From JBDHUV01 sp039809365 (GTDB taxonomy: Bacteria > Patescibacteriota > Microgenomatia > Levybacterales > GWA1-39-11): a DNA stretch of 6,268 bases. Shown here piece after piece: positions 1-5,430 of the stretch. Numbering within the stretch: position 1 is the stretch's first letter; each line of letters begins with the position of its first letter. A model generated the notes under the pieces. That model saw nothing but the letters and a program-made list of their open reading frames with translations. It had not been told where the DNA came from and did no database searches. The position numbers and the translations under genes were made by a program. The stretch spans positions 1 to 6,268 of the forward strand of contig JBDHUV010000042.1 of assembly GCA_039809365.1 (NCBI GenBank), given 5' to 3'.

Positions 1-69
1 GAATCTTTTCGAGCAAAGAGTATAGAGAATACTCCTCGAAAAGTAGAGGAGTTTTTTTATGGAAAATAG
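1..69 (+). CDS. possible 3' end of an upstream gene (partial)
   Basis: Frame 1 is open from the left edge to TAG at 67-69 and would encode 22 residues ending VEEFFYGK. It would overlap the next gene by 11 bases, which fits the compact style of the window. Against it, the same bases form a terminator-like hairpin with a T-run (31-58), and frame 3 is also open over this stretch. The fragment is too short to assign a family. Weak call; sequence left of the window would settle it. Confidence 0.25.
   Translation, partial: ESFRAKSIENTPRKVEEFFYGK
31..58 (+). terminator. hairpin plus T-run abutting the start codon of the next gene
   Basis: ACTCCTC (31-37) and GAGGAGT (46-52) form a perfect 7-bp stem with an 8-base loop, followed at once by T's to position 58. 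This is the form of an intrinsic terminator. The right arm contains the Shine-Dalgarno-like AGAGGAG, and the T-run touches the ATG at 59. It could therefore end an upstream transcript, or act as an attenuator or translation-blocking hairpin for the 411-residue gene. The sequence cannot decide between these. Confidence 0.5.
45..51 (+). promoter_or_regulatory. ribosome binding site AGAGGAG, sequestered in a hairpin
   Basis: AGAGGAG lies seven T's before the ATG at 59, a good Shine-Dalgarno match and distance. It supports that start over the next in-frame ATG at 119, which has only a weak GAGA-type match. Most of it is paired in the 31-52 stem, so access by the ribosome may be conditional. Confidence 0.55.
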
Positions 70-1294
70 AGCATATGTACCAGAACAAATTTATTTAGAG
101 AAATTAGAGAAAAGTAATATGTACCTTTTGCCTCCAGAGAGTAGTGTACCAAAGTTTGGAAGAAAAATAGTGCAGTATGAGTTAGATTTTGACAGAGAAC
201 AAGCACGAGAATTACTTACAAGTAAATATACAGAAGGATATGAAAGTAGAGTAGAGAATTTTAAATCTTTCACTGAGATGCAGTTGATTACTGCATTAGG
301 AGAGCGTTTTAACAGAGGACTGAGTAAATATACATACAAGATGGAAGAGGGTATATTGTATGGAGAACACAGTGAAGAACCTTTTTTAAACGTTCTTGAA
401 AGAGGTAGGTTATATAGACAAATTCATGGGAATTCTGTCGATCATAAGCGTGAAGAAGCAGAAGTAATAGGGTTTGAAAAAATTCAGGAGTATATGAAAG
501 ATGCAGAGGAAGGAGCAACAGCAATCTCTATTTCGCAACCTGGAGGAGAAGGATCCATTTATAAACATAATTTTTATGATGTATTTCAAAAGAATAGAGA
601 AGGGAATATTGATGTAATTAGGTTTAGTAATGCAAATAATGCAGAAGAGACAGTTGAAAAGCTTGTAGATATAGACCCTACGATTGATATTCCCTCTGAT
701 TTATCCTCCGAACATTTATTAGCAAATCCAATTATCCTTTCATCAGATACCCCTCACGATTTAGATAAAATCCATGCCCAGATCCATAAAGAGCATTCTG
801 TGATGAATGAAAAGGACTTCCAGGTAATAAAAGAGATGTGTGCGTTCTTAATAGTGAGTTATATCAATGCGGTACTTGAGGATCCAGACGACACGTATAC
901 TCATGCAAGATTGTACAATGCGATTTTTAATAAAGCTGACGAGATTGCCGATGCACTAAAAGAAGATACAATGCAAACTGTACAATCTTCTGCAGAGATG
1001 ACATTAGAGCAGATATACTATCTTGGAGAGCAGAAGGTGCGTGAAGTAGATACTGGATGTGGTTTTTCTGGAGGGGCAGGACTCGTAGGAGAGTCTGCGA
1101 ATGGTCCATTTAGTGTGGCAGATTATGGAGTAGGGGGGCGTTTCTCCACTGAGATAAAAGATCAATATGGAGGGTTAGAATTTCCTTGTCCTTATGAAGA
1201 TTGTAAAAAAATCAATAAACGTCCTTATGGAAAATTGATAAAAACTTGTGGAGAAGGGCAGATTGGTGGATGTGGGAGAGATGTTACGTGTTAA
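59..1294 (+). CDS. hypothetical protein with C-terminal cysteine cluster
   Basis: This is a 411-residue protein of no family I recognise. It has no signal peptide or membrane segment and is rich in Glu and Lys, so it is probably cytoplasmic. The N-terminal half is mostly helical in character. A glycine-rich turn, SQPGGEGSIYKHNFYDVF (159-176), stands out as a likely conserved core. A mainly helical middle (about 235-330) is followed by a Gly-rich stretch (334-361). The C-terminus has C377-X4-C382-X14-C397-X7-C405 plus C411, which resembles a zinc ribbon; zinc binding is inferred. The ATG at 59 is preceded by AGAGGAG at 7 bases, but that site lies in a hairpin; M21 (ATG at 119) is the alternative start. 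I see no clear promoter in the 58 upstream bases. It is codirectional with comF but 285 bases away, so joint transcription is unlikely. Confidence 0.85.
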   Translation: MENRAYVPEQIYLEKLEKSNMYLLPPESSVPKFGRKIVQYELDFDREQARELLTSKYTEGYESRVENFKSFTEMQLITALGERFNRGLSKYTYKMEEGILYGEHSEEPFLNVLERGRLYRQIHGNSVDHKREEAEVIGFEKIQEYMKDAEEGATAISISQPGGEGSIYKHNFYDVFQKNREGNIDVIRFSNANNAEETVEKLVDIDPTIDIPSDLSSEHLLANPIILSSDTPHDLDKIHAQIHKEHSVMNEKDFQVIKEMCAFLIVSYINAVLEDPDDTYTHARLYNAIFNKADEIADALKEDTMQTVQSSAEMTLEQIYYLGEQKVREVDTGCGFSGGAGLVGESANGPFSVADYGVGGRFSTEIKDQYGGLEFPCPYEDCKKINKRPYGKLIKTCGEGQIGGCGRDVTC

Positions 1295-1322
1295 TATTGA
1301 CTTTTCTTCTGGGAGGTAAGTA

Positions 1323-1345
1323 ATTATATTTCATAATATTTTTTT
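1323..1345 (+). terminator. weak candidate terminator after the 411-residue gene
   Basis: ATTAT (1323-1327) and ATAAT (1333-1337) can form a 5-bp A/T-only stem with a 5-base loop, followed by a T-rich run to 1345. Position and T-run fit an intrinsic terminator, but the stem lacks G/C pairs and could be chance in such AT-rich DNA. Confidence 0.25.
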
Positions 1346-1455
1346 ATGTAATACAAATAGATATCTTAAATCATGTATAAGTTTTATATCCCAAATTTTA
1401 TGAGCAAGGATGAGGAGTGGAGTACTAATTAATTATCCTAGAATATTGTGAAATA

Positions 1456-1464
1456 TGTGGATAA
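1456..1464 (-). promoter_or_regulatory. perfect DnaA-box match (TTATCCACA)
   Basis: TGTGGATAA on the + strand is the exact complement of the consensus DnaA box TTATCCACA. It lies in the 1295-1579 gene-free gap. Looser relatives nearby are TGATACACA at about 1494-1502 (two mismatches) and TGTGGAAAA at 1581-1589 (one mismatch, inside the start of comF). One perfect box does not make an origin; it may be a DnaA-regulated site or chance. No origin-linked gene such as dnaA, dnaN or rpmH is visible. Confidence 0.4.
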
Positions 1465-1480
1465 GTCTTTTCACATAGCT

Positions 1481-1519
1481 AACTATATCAAACTGATACA
1501 CATACATCAAACTATATCA
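1481..1519 (+). repeat. direct repeat of AACTATATCA in the comF upstream gap
   Basis: AACTATATCA occurs at 1481-1490 and again at 1510-1519, 29 bases apart start to start. The related TGATATAC at 1561-1568 lies in the reverse sense. The repeats sit 20 to 60 bases upstream of the proposed comF -35, a plausible place for a regulator. Low complexity makes chance a real alternative. The rest of the 1295-1579 gap shows no convincing gene. Confidence 0.35.
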
Positions 1520-1541
1520 TTTGAGGCTAGATAATGATGTG

Positions 1542-1569
1542 TTGAAAAAAACACGAAACTTGATATACA
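1542..1569 (+). promoter_or_regulatory. candidate comF promoter with near-leaderless start
   Basis: TTGAAA (1542-1547), a 16-base spacer and TATACA (1564-1569) form a reasonable sigma70-type promoter. The expected transcription start, near 1576, is only about four bases before the ATG at 1580. There is no Shine-Dalgarno sequence before that ATG, so a leaderless or nearly leaderless mRNA is consistent. Confidence 0.45.
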
Positions 1570-1579
1570 CTATACGTAT

Positions 1580-2284
1580 ATGTGGAAAACTGTGTTGAAT
1601 ATTATTTTCCCTCCACATTGTGTACAGTGTAAAAAAATTGGAAATTATATTTGTGACTCATGTTTTTCTACTATTTCATTTACTTCTATCTCAGTGTGTC
1701 CTCTATGTAAGAAAGGGAGTTTAAAAGGTGCAACCCATCTGAAATGTAAGAAGGCATATAGTATTGATGGGCTAATTTCAGCGGTTACATATACGCGAGT
1801 GATAAGAAGACTTATAAGACAATATAAAGAAAACCCATATGTATCAGATTTGAAAGAACAAATTGGCAGACTTATGTGTGAGAGTTTCGAGCATAACGAA
1901 ATATTTTTCCAATTATTACAAAAAGATTCTATTATAATACCAGTCCCACTCTCTCGTAGTACACTTCATAAAAGAGGGTATAATCATTCATCTCTCCTCT
2001 GCTCTTATGTCGCACAATATTTCTCAATACAGATGAACGATAATCTTTTAATACAAACAAAGAATTTAAATAATTTAACCAAAAATAAAAAGGATGGCTA
2101 CTCTTCTCAATATAAAGATATTTATAACATACGAGAAGATTTGAGAAATGAAGTCAAAGGGAAGACAATATTGATTGTAGATGATATTGCAGTGACGTGC
2201 TCTACTCTACGTCAAATAGCGTATGTTCTCAAAATGAATGGAGCAAAAGAAGTCTGGGGGATTGTGTTTAGCAAAAAGAATTAA
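1580..2284 (+). CDS. comF: ComF family protein (phosphoribosyltransferase-like)
   Basis: The 234 residues match the ComF family in length and order. An N-terminal double zinc-ribbon region has C14-X2-C17, C25-X2-C28, C40-X2-C43 and C56. The type I phosphoribosyltransferase-like fold follows, with IIPVPLSRSTLHKRGYN (119-135) and the PRPP-loop region TILIVDDIAVTCSTL (196-210), in which D201 and D202 are the acidic pair. ComF proteins are linked to natural DNA uptake, where they act in the cytoplasm with the import machinery; the substrate is not settled. The usual PRPP-loop TTG-type core reads VTC here (C207 in place of Gly), and the region around 160-180 diverges from the usual ComF pattern. 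The ATG at 1580 has no Shine-Dalgarno site but sits just after a promoter-like -10. The gene stands alone and converges on the tmRNA gene, 32 bases beyond its stop. Confidence 0.9.
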   Translation: MWKTVLNIIFPPHCVQCKKIGNYICDSCFSTISFTSISVCPLCKKGSLKGATHLKCKKAYSIDGLISAVTYTRVIRRLIRQYKENPYVSDLKEQIGRLMCESFEHNEIFFQLLQKDSIIIPVPLSRSTLHKRGYNHSSLLCSYVAQYFSIQMNDNLLIQTKNLNNLTKNKKDGYSSQYKDIYNIREDLRNEVKGKTILIVDDIAVTCSTLRQIAYVLKMNGAKEVWGIVFSKKN

Positions 2285-2290
2285 AGCACT

Positions 2291-2310
2291 AGAGTCTTAA
2301 GACCTTTTAT
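2291..2310 (+). terminator. weak shared terminator between comF and the tmRNA gene
   Basis: The palindrome GTCTTAAGAC (2294-2303) with flanking AG/CT can form a short stem, followed on the + strand by TTTTATTATAT. On the - strand, T-rich DNA also follows some bases later. It sits exactly between the convergent comF and tmRNA genes. The stem is short, so confidence is low. Confidence 0.3.
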
Positions 2311-2549
2311 TATATGTGGAGATGGGGAGTTATGAACTCCCGTCCAGAGAATGAGCTAGAAAAACATCTACAAGTTTAGTCGATTTTTGAATTTCACCAT
2401 ATCTGAACGAGAACCGACACCCGAAGATATAGCTCAGGTTTATCAAAAACGATAAAAAAGAAAACCAACCTCTTTTACCTTTTTCTCAACTGAGTTTGTG
2501 CTTGAAAAGTGCCGTTGAGAAAACACTAATCAAACAGCACGCACGTTAC

Positions 2550-2675
2550 TTACGCAACTGCGTATGCCATATTTGCAGGACGGAGTCCTGTAGAAGGCAT
2601 AAAGTCAGCAGCGAACTGCTTAACTTTGCGGCGGATGGTTGTTCCATCAGCATGTAATTTTTGAATCTGTTTTAC
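2550..2675 (-). other. tmRNA tag-peptide reading frame, 41 codons plus stop
   Basis: The conserved UAGUC ends just before GTA (2675-2673), the resume codon by analogy with E. coli, where UAGUC precedes GCA. The frame then runs 41 codons without a stop to TAA (2552-2550). The tag begins VKQIQKLHADG, has a basic middle (RRKVKQ) and ends ANMAYAVA. Its small-hydrophobic C-terminus resembles the YALAA end recognised by ClpXP-type proteases. The stop codon lies in a helix-5-like stem (ACGCAgTT with AAcgTGCGT). Many tags I know have about 8 to 35 residues, so this one is long. Confidence 0.8.
2563..2627 (-). other. two stem-loops inside the tag-coding region
   Basis: On the RNA strand, AAAGT-AGCAG-UUCG-CUGCU-ACTTT forms a hairpin (2627-2601) with a UUCG loop and a small bulge. 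TATGCC and GGCATA (2601-2596 and 2568-2563) enclose CAGGAC-TCC-GTCCTG (2590-2576), two 6-bp stems joined by an internal loop. They lie within codons that must be translated, so ribosomes would have to unfold them. Pairing is seen directly; its importance is inferred. Confidence 0.6.
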
Positions 2676-2777
2676 GACTATTACTCAAAGTCGACTTGCA
2701 GTTTTTAAAGAACAATCTTGTCGATACAATACATCCCCGTGTAATCTCTCACTTTCATGATATCAGAAAATGAGTCT

Positions 2778-2802
2778 GGCTGTATTTATCTTAAATACAG
2801 CC
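2778..2802 (-). other. perfect 10-bp hairpin between smpB and tmRNA
   Basis: GGCTGTATTT and AAATACAGCC form a perfect 10-bp stem with a 5-base loop. No T-run follows on either strand, so a classical intrinsic terminator is not supported. It starts at the expected transcription start of the promoter at 2834-2806. It would therefore form in the 5' leader of the tmRNA precursor, which processing (RNase P by analogy) would remove. It could also protect the smpB mRNA 3' end. Confidence 0.55.
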
Positions 2803-2805
2803 TAT

Positions 2806-2834
2806 ATTATAGCATTTTATGCCCATTTTTTCAA
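2806..2834 (-). promoter_or_regulatory. strong extended -10 promoter for tmRNA, inside the smpB 3' end
   Basis: On the - strand TTGAAA (2834-2829), a 17-base spacer and TATAAT (2811-2806) form a near-consensus promoter. TG at 2814-2813 makes it an extended -10 (TGCTATAAT). The -35 lies within the last smpB codons and the -10 just beyond its stop. Transcription would start near 2802-2799, about 60 bases upstream of mature tmRNA. This allows tmRNA, needed in high amounts, to be made independently of the operon. Confidence 0.7.
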
Positions 2835-3257
2835 TTCTCTTTGTATATCTCGCTCTACAGCCTTGTCTCTTAAGTCTTTTCTTTTTTCATGTTGAGCTTT
2901 TCCTCTTACTAAGGCGATCTCTAATTTAAACTGATTATTTTTCGTGTATAAAGATGCTGGAATTAACGTGTAATTCCCTTGGTCAAGTCGAGATTTTAAA
3001 GCAATTATTTCCTTTTTATGGAGTAATAACTTTCGTGAACGAGACTCATCATAATTATCAGTTCGGGAGAATTTATAAGGGAAAATCTTTGCATTAATTA
3101 AAAATGCTTCGCCATTTAATATTCTCACGTGTGAGCCCTCCAAACTTACATGGTTTCCCCTGATTGCTTTTACTTCTGAGCCAAGTAGTACAATCCCTGC
3201 TTCTATTTTCTCGATGACATTAAAATTACGACGGAGCTGCTTATTATATATTTTCAT
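2817..3257 (-). CDS. smpB: SsrA-binding protein SmpB
   Basis: SmpB binds the tRNA-like domain of tmRNA and places it in the vacant A site of a stalled ribosome. At 146 residues it is slightly short for the family (about 150-160). Family signatures run in order: EKIEAGIVLLGSEVKAIR (16-33), the NGEAFLINAKIFPY segment (48-61), SRSRKLLLHKKEI (72-84), the GNYTLIPASLY segment (94-104) and the basic tail from GKAQHEKR (119-126) on. That tail in E. coli reads GKKQHDKR; here it carries K to A and D to E changes but stays strongly basic. The tail forms a helix in the mRNA channel in the known family structure. The ATG at 3257 has no Shine-Dalgarno site; it follows TATAAT by six bases, so the mRNA is probably leaderless. 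Its partner tmRNA gene lies 78 bases downstream. Confidence 0.96.
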   Translation of the reverse strand: MKIYNKQLRRNFNVIEKIEAGIVLLGSEVKAIRGNHVSLEGSHVRILNGEAFLINAKIFPYKFSRTDNYDESRSRKLLLHKKEIIALKSRLDQGNYTLIPASLYTKNNQFKLEIALVRGKAQHEKRKDLRDKAVERDIQRELKKWA

Positions 3258-3263
3258 GTGTCC

Positions 3264-3292
3264 ATTATACTCTATCAGAAAGTGAGGGTGAA
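3264..3292 (-). promoter_or_regulatory. smpB promoter giving a leaderless mRNA
   Basis: On the - strand TTCACC (3292-3287, four of six -35 consensus bases), a 17-base spacer and a perfect TATAAT (3269-3264) are followed by six bases and the smpB ATG at 3257. The expected transcription start falls on the A of that ATG. The 44-base gap to the 629-residue gene holds no terminator, so read-through from the operon is also possible. Confidence 0.6.
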
Positions 3293-3301
3293 ATGAGAAG
3301 C

Positions 3302-5191
3302 CTAAAAGCTAAAAGAATAGAGATCTTGAGAAGTAACAATATAGATAACTTTATTTTTTTCATCTACTGAAAAATCTACAGCGTCTTTAAATATGTCCCA
3401 TGTAAATTCTTGTTTTACTTCACCATTAGATGAAGCTACTAATATTCGTTGATTACTGGTGTCTAGAATATATAGATTAGAGAAATCTTCTTCTTTATAT
3501 ATATATGATTTCTTTCCTATTGTTCCCTGAAAACCAGTAAGAGTAAATCCATCGTCAGCTCCTTTTGTGAATTTTCCTATTTTTCCATTATCATAGAGTA
3601 CATAGATAGACCCATCAATGGTCATAGATACTGGGGGAGATTGGAGTGGATTACTTAAATAGTCAGATTCATTATAACTACTTGGTGCATATTTCTCTAT
3701 CATTTTGTCTTTGATATTGAGTAAATAGATGTTACTTCCATATACATCAATTGATTGTCTTGAGTTATCAAGGTCAACTAACTGATTATCTGATCCATTT
3801 CCCAAGTCAACTCTCGTTACTCCTTCATTGGTAAGGACGAAAGCAAAATCACTATTTGCATTTACGTCAAATATTGATGAAGAGTCCAGAGTAAAAGATT
3901 TATCCTTTTTTCCGTCTTTAGATAAAGTTACAAGAGTATGAGACTTATCTGTTACAAACAAGTTTCCTCCTTTTATAGAAACGGTTCTAATATCATCAAT
4001 ATCAATATCTGAAGCGCTCGTAAGTTTTTTTCCATTTTCCACTTTTTTACCTGAGGAAAATTGAGAAAGTTTCTGCTCTACTTTAGAGAGCAAGACATTC
4101 AGACTATCAAGTCCTTTTTCATTTGGATATCTATTTTTCGTCTCAGTAAGTGTTTCTTGAGCTTTTGTAAATTTCTCAAGTGCCAGAGGTCTATTGAGAG
4201 GCTCTAGTGCTTCTCCTTCTTCATATGCTGACTGGGCTGAGGTAACAGCTTGAGCAATTGCCTCATTATTTTGTTGTGATTCTTTATTTCTAGTTTGGAG
4301 AAAAATACTCCCTACCAGTCCAATAACAAGAACAATTATTATTAAACCAAGTAACTGCTTGCGATTTTTCTTTAGAATAGAGATAAAATTGGTAACACCA
4401 GAAAAAGAAAGACTTCTTTTTGACTGTTTGTCTTTTTCTTCATCTTCAAAAAGGGGAGCAGATAAGTGGGTAGATGGTTCCTCTTCTTTTTCCAGAGTGC
4501 TTGATGGTTCAATCTCTTCTTTCTCACGAGTATCATCGGTTGTCTCTTCAGCCTCATCTGTATTTCCTTGTTCTTCTTCTAATGTTTGAGCTTCAGGATT
4601 GGTATAGAGTAAAATAATAGCTGCTTCAGCACCTGAAGGATCATTATGAAGATGAGGTGCGATATTTTCTGAGATATCGGTTACGCTCAATGAGTCGAGT
4701 AAAGAGGCAAGAAGTGGAGTTTCAATTTTTGAGCTAAAATCCTGTGTTTGGACAACGACCAAGTCATTATTTTTTAGAGGGCCAGAGAATGAGAGAACTG
4801 TATCCTTTTTACCTGTAGCAATAGCTCCAACTTTTTCACCCCGTTTTATAATTACAGCTCCTTCTCCAGCTGTAACTATATACAGAGTACTTGCATTGTT
4901 TGTTACGAGTACAAGAGAATAAACAATTGATGGCGGGACAGAATCAACTGTTGTGCTTACTGCTGTCTTAATACTCTCTAATGTTTTTTCGTCAAGAGAA
5001 AAATATTCTCTTTGGAGACGTTCAAGTAACTCTTTTCCTATTTGTGCGAGGGATTCTTCTGGAGGGTTTTCTGCAGAGGTATCGAGTTTTACACTTATGG
5101 TGACATAAAAATTGAGTGTAGAGTAAGCTTGTGACCAAGCAGTATCTGTTGCTGTTGCTGCTAATTTTGCAATAAGGAATTGTGAGTTCAT
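3302..5191 (-). CDS. membrane protein: degenerate PP2C-like domain, one TM helix, propeller-like domain
   Basis: This 629-residue protein has four visible parts. Residues 1-200 follow a PP2C-type phosphatase outline: VTAGEGAVIIKRG (106-118) aligns with the family's NxGDSRxxL strand, LKNNDLVVVQTQD (139-151) with the LxxGDxLLLxTDG strand, and SGAEAAIILL (186-195) with the final DNxT strand. The metal-binding Asp positions are changed (GE, TQD, no DN), and there is no DGxGG, so it is probably catalytically inactive. Residues 201-258 are an acidic Glu/Thr/Ser linker. One membrane helix spans 281-299, with KKNRK (274-278) on the inner side. Residues 303-380 are helical, possibly TPR-like or coiled coil. 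Residues 395-629 are short beta repeats (GGNLFVTD, GSNIYLLN, GSIYVLYDN, NLYILD) like an NHL or six-bladed propeller, predicted outside. Translation is coupled to the 80-residue gene by an ATGA overlap. The exact family is not recognised. Confidence 0.8.
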   Translation of the reverse strand: MNSQFLIAKLAATATDTAWSQAYSTLNFYVTISVKLDTSAENPPEESLAQIGKELLERLQREYFSLDEKTLESIKTAVSTTVDSVPPSIVYSLVLVTNNASTLYIVTAGEGAVIIKRGEKVGAIATGKKDTVLSFSGPLKNNDLVVVQTQDFSSKIETPLLASLLDSLSVTDISENIAPHLHNDPSGAEAAIILLYTNPEAQTLEEEQGNTDEAEETTDDTREKEEIEPSSTLEKEEEPSTHLSAPLFEDEEKDKQSKRSLSFSGVTNFISILKKNRKQLLGLIIIVLVIGLVGSIFLQTRNKESQQNNEAIAQAVTSAQSAYEEGEALEPLNRPLALEKFTKAQETLTETKNRYPNEKGLDSLNVLLSKVEQKLSQFSSGKKVENGKKLTSASDIDIDDIRTVSIKGGNLFVTDKSHTLVTLSKDGKKDKSFTLDSSSIFDVNANSDFAFVLTNEGVTRVDLGNGSDNQLVDLDNSRQSIDVYGSNIYLLNIKDKMIEKYAPSSYNESDYLSNPLQSPPVSMTIDGSIYVLYDNGKIGKFTKGADDGFTLTGFQGTIGKKSYIYKEEDFSNLYILDTSNQRILVASSNGEVKQEFTWDIFKDAVDFSVDEKNKVIYIVTSQDLYSFSF

Positions 5192-5430
5192 ATTGAAATA
5201 GTAAGAATAGTATAGATGATTATAAGAATTGAAGCTACTATATTTATAAATGCAATAACTTTAAATATAGAAGAAAATGTGATTTGATTTACTACTTTGA
5301 TAAGTGCACTAATCTGGATATATATAATCAAAGCAAACAAACTATACAGTAGCATAAAAATAAGGAGAACTATTTTATAAAAAATATCTTGTTGGGCAAG
5401 AATCTGGTTTATAATGTCAAAGTTTTGCAT
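5188..5430 (-). CDS. small two-helix membrane protein
   Basis: The 80 residues hold two strongly hydrophobic segments, about 18-40 and 56-78, joined by a short stretch with K45. No signal-peptide cleavage site or catalytic motif is visible, and I do not recognise the family. The start overlaps the stop of the PH-domain gene (TAATG), and its stop overlaps the start of the 629-residue gene (ATGA), so it is embedded in the operon. A good AGGAGG lies nine bases before the ATG, inside the final codons of the upstream gene. The position suggests a subunit or assembly partner of the neighbouring membrane proteins. This role is inferred. Confidence 0.8.
   Translation of the reverse strand: MQNFDIINQILAQQDIFYKIVLLIFMLLYSLFALIIYIQISALIKVVNQITFSSIFKVIAFINIVASILIIIYTILTISI

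Larger units (their letters stand above)
2317..2738 (-). ncRNA. ssrA: transfer-messenger RNA (tmRNA, ssrA)
   Basis: The 422-base tmRNA is read right to left. Its 5' end GGGGATG (2738-2732) pairs with CATCTCC (2324-2318), giving a 7-bp acceptor with the alanine identity pair G3-U70. The discriminator is A2317. CCA is not encoded (ACAT follows), so it must be added enzymatically. The T-stem is GGGAG/CTCCC, with an unusual loop TTCATAA. TATCGACAAG follows the acceptor. UAGUC precedes the resume codon, and CGACTAAACTTGTAGATG near the 3' end matches the conserved tmRNA block. TGCAAGT (2700-2694) pairs with ACTTGTA (2375-2369) in helix 2. Pseudoknot helices include 2514-2523/2481-2490 (10 bp), 2467-2471/2436-2440 and 2425-2432/2397-2404. 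With SmpB, the product frees ribosomes stalled on broken mRNAs and tags the nascent protein for proteolysis. smpB lies just upstream. Confidence 0.95.

Noticed and set aside
91..1109. Several open frames on the - strand opposite the 411-residue gene
   Set aside because: They are antisense shadows with Leu/Ser/Tyr-rich low-complexity products, no ribosome sites and no recognisable domain.
1295..1579. Replication origin
   Set aside because: Only one perfect DnaA box and no origin-linked neighbour genes; kept as a low-interest observation, not a feature.
2317..2738. Two-piece (permuted) tmRNA
   Set aside because: The 5' acceptor strand, tag and 3' acceptor strand occur in the ordinary one-piece order, so no permutation is needed.
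2778..2802. Hairpin as an intrinsic terminator for smpB
   Set aside because: The stem is perfect but no T-run follows on either strand, and a strong promoter starts right at its base.
4359..4589. Open Ser-rich frame on the + strand inside the 629-residue gene, and another on the - strand in a second frame (4372-4557)
   Set aside because: Both lie over the acidic low-complexity linker, whose GAA/GAG codons read as TTC/CTC Ser/Phe runs on the other strand. Neither has a ribosome site or domain.
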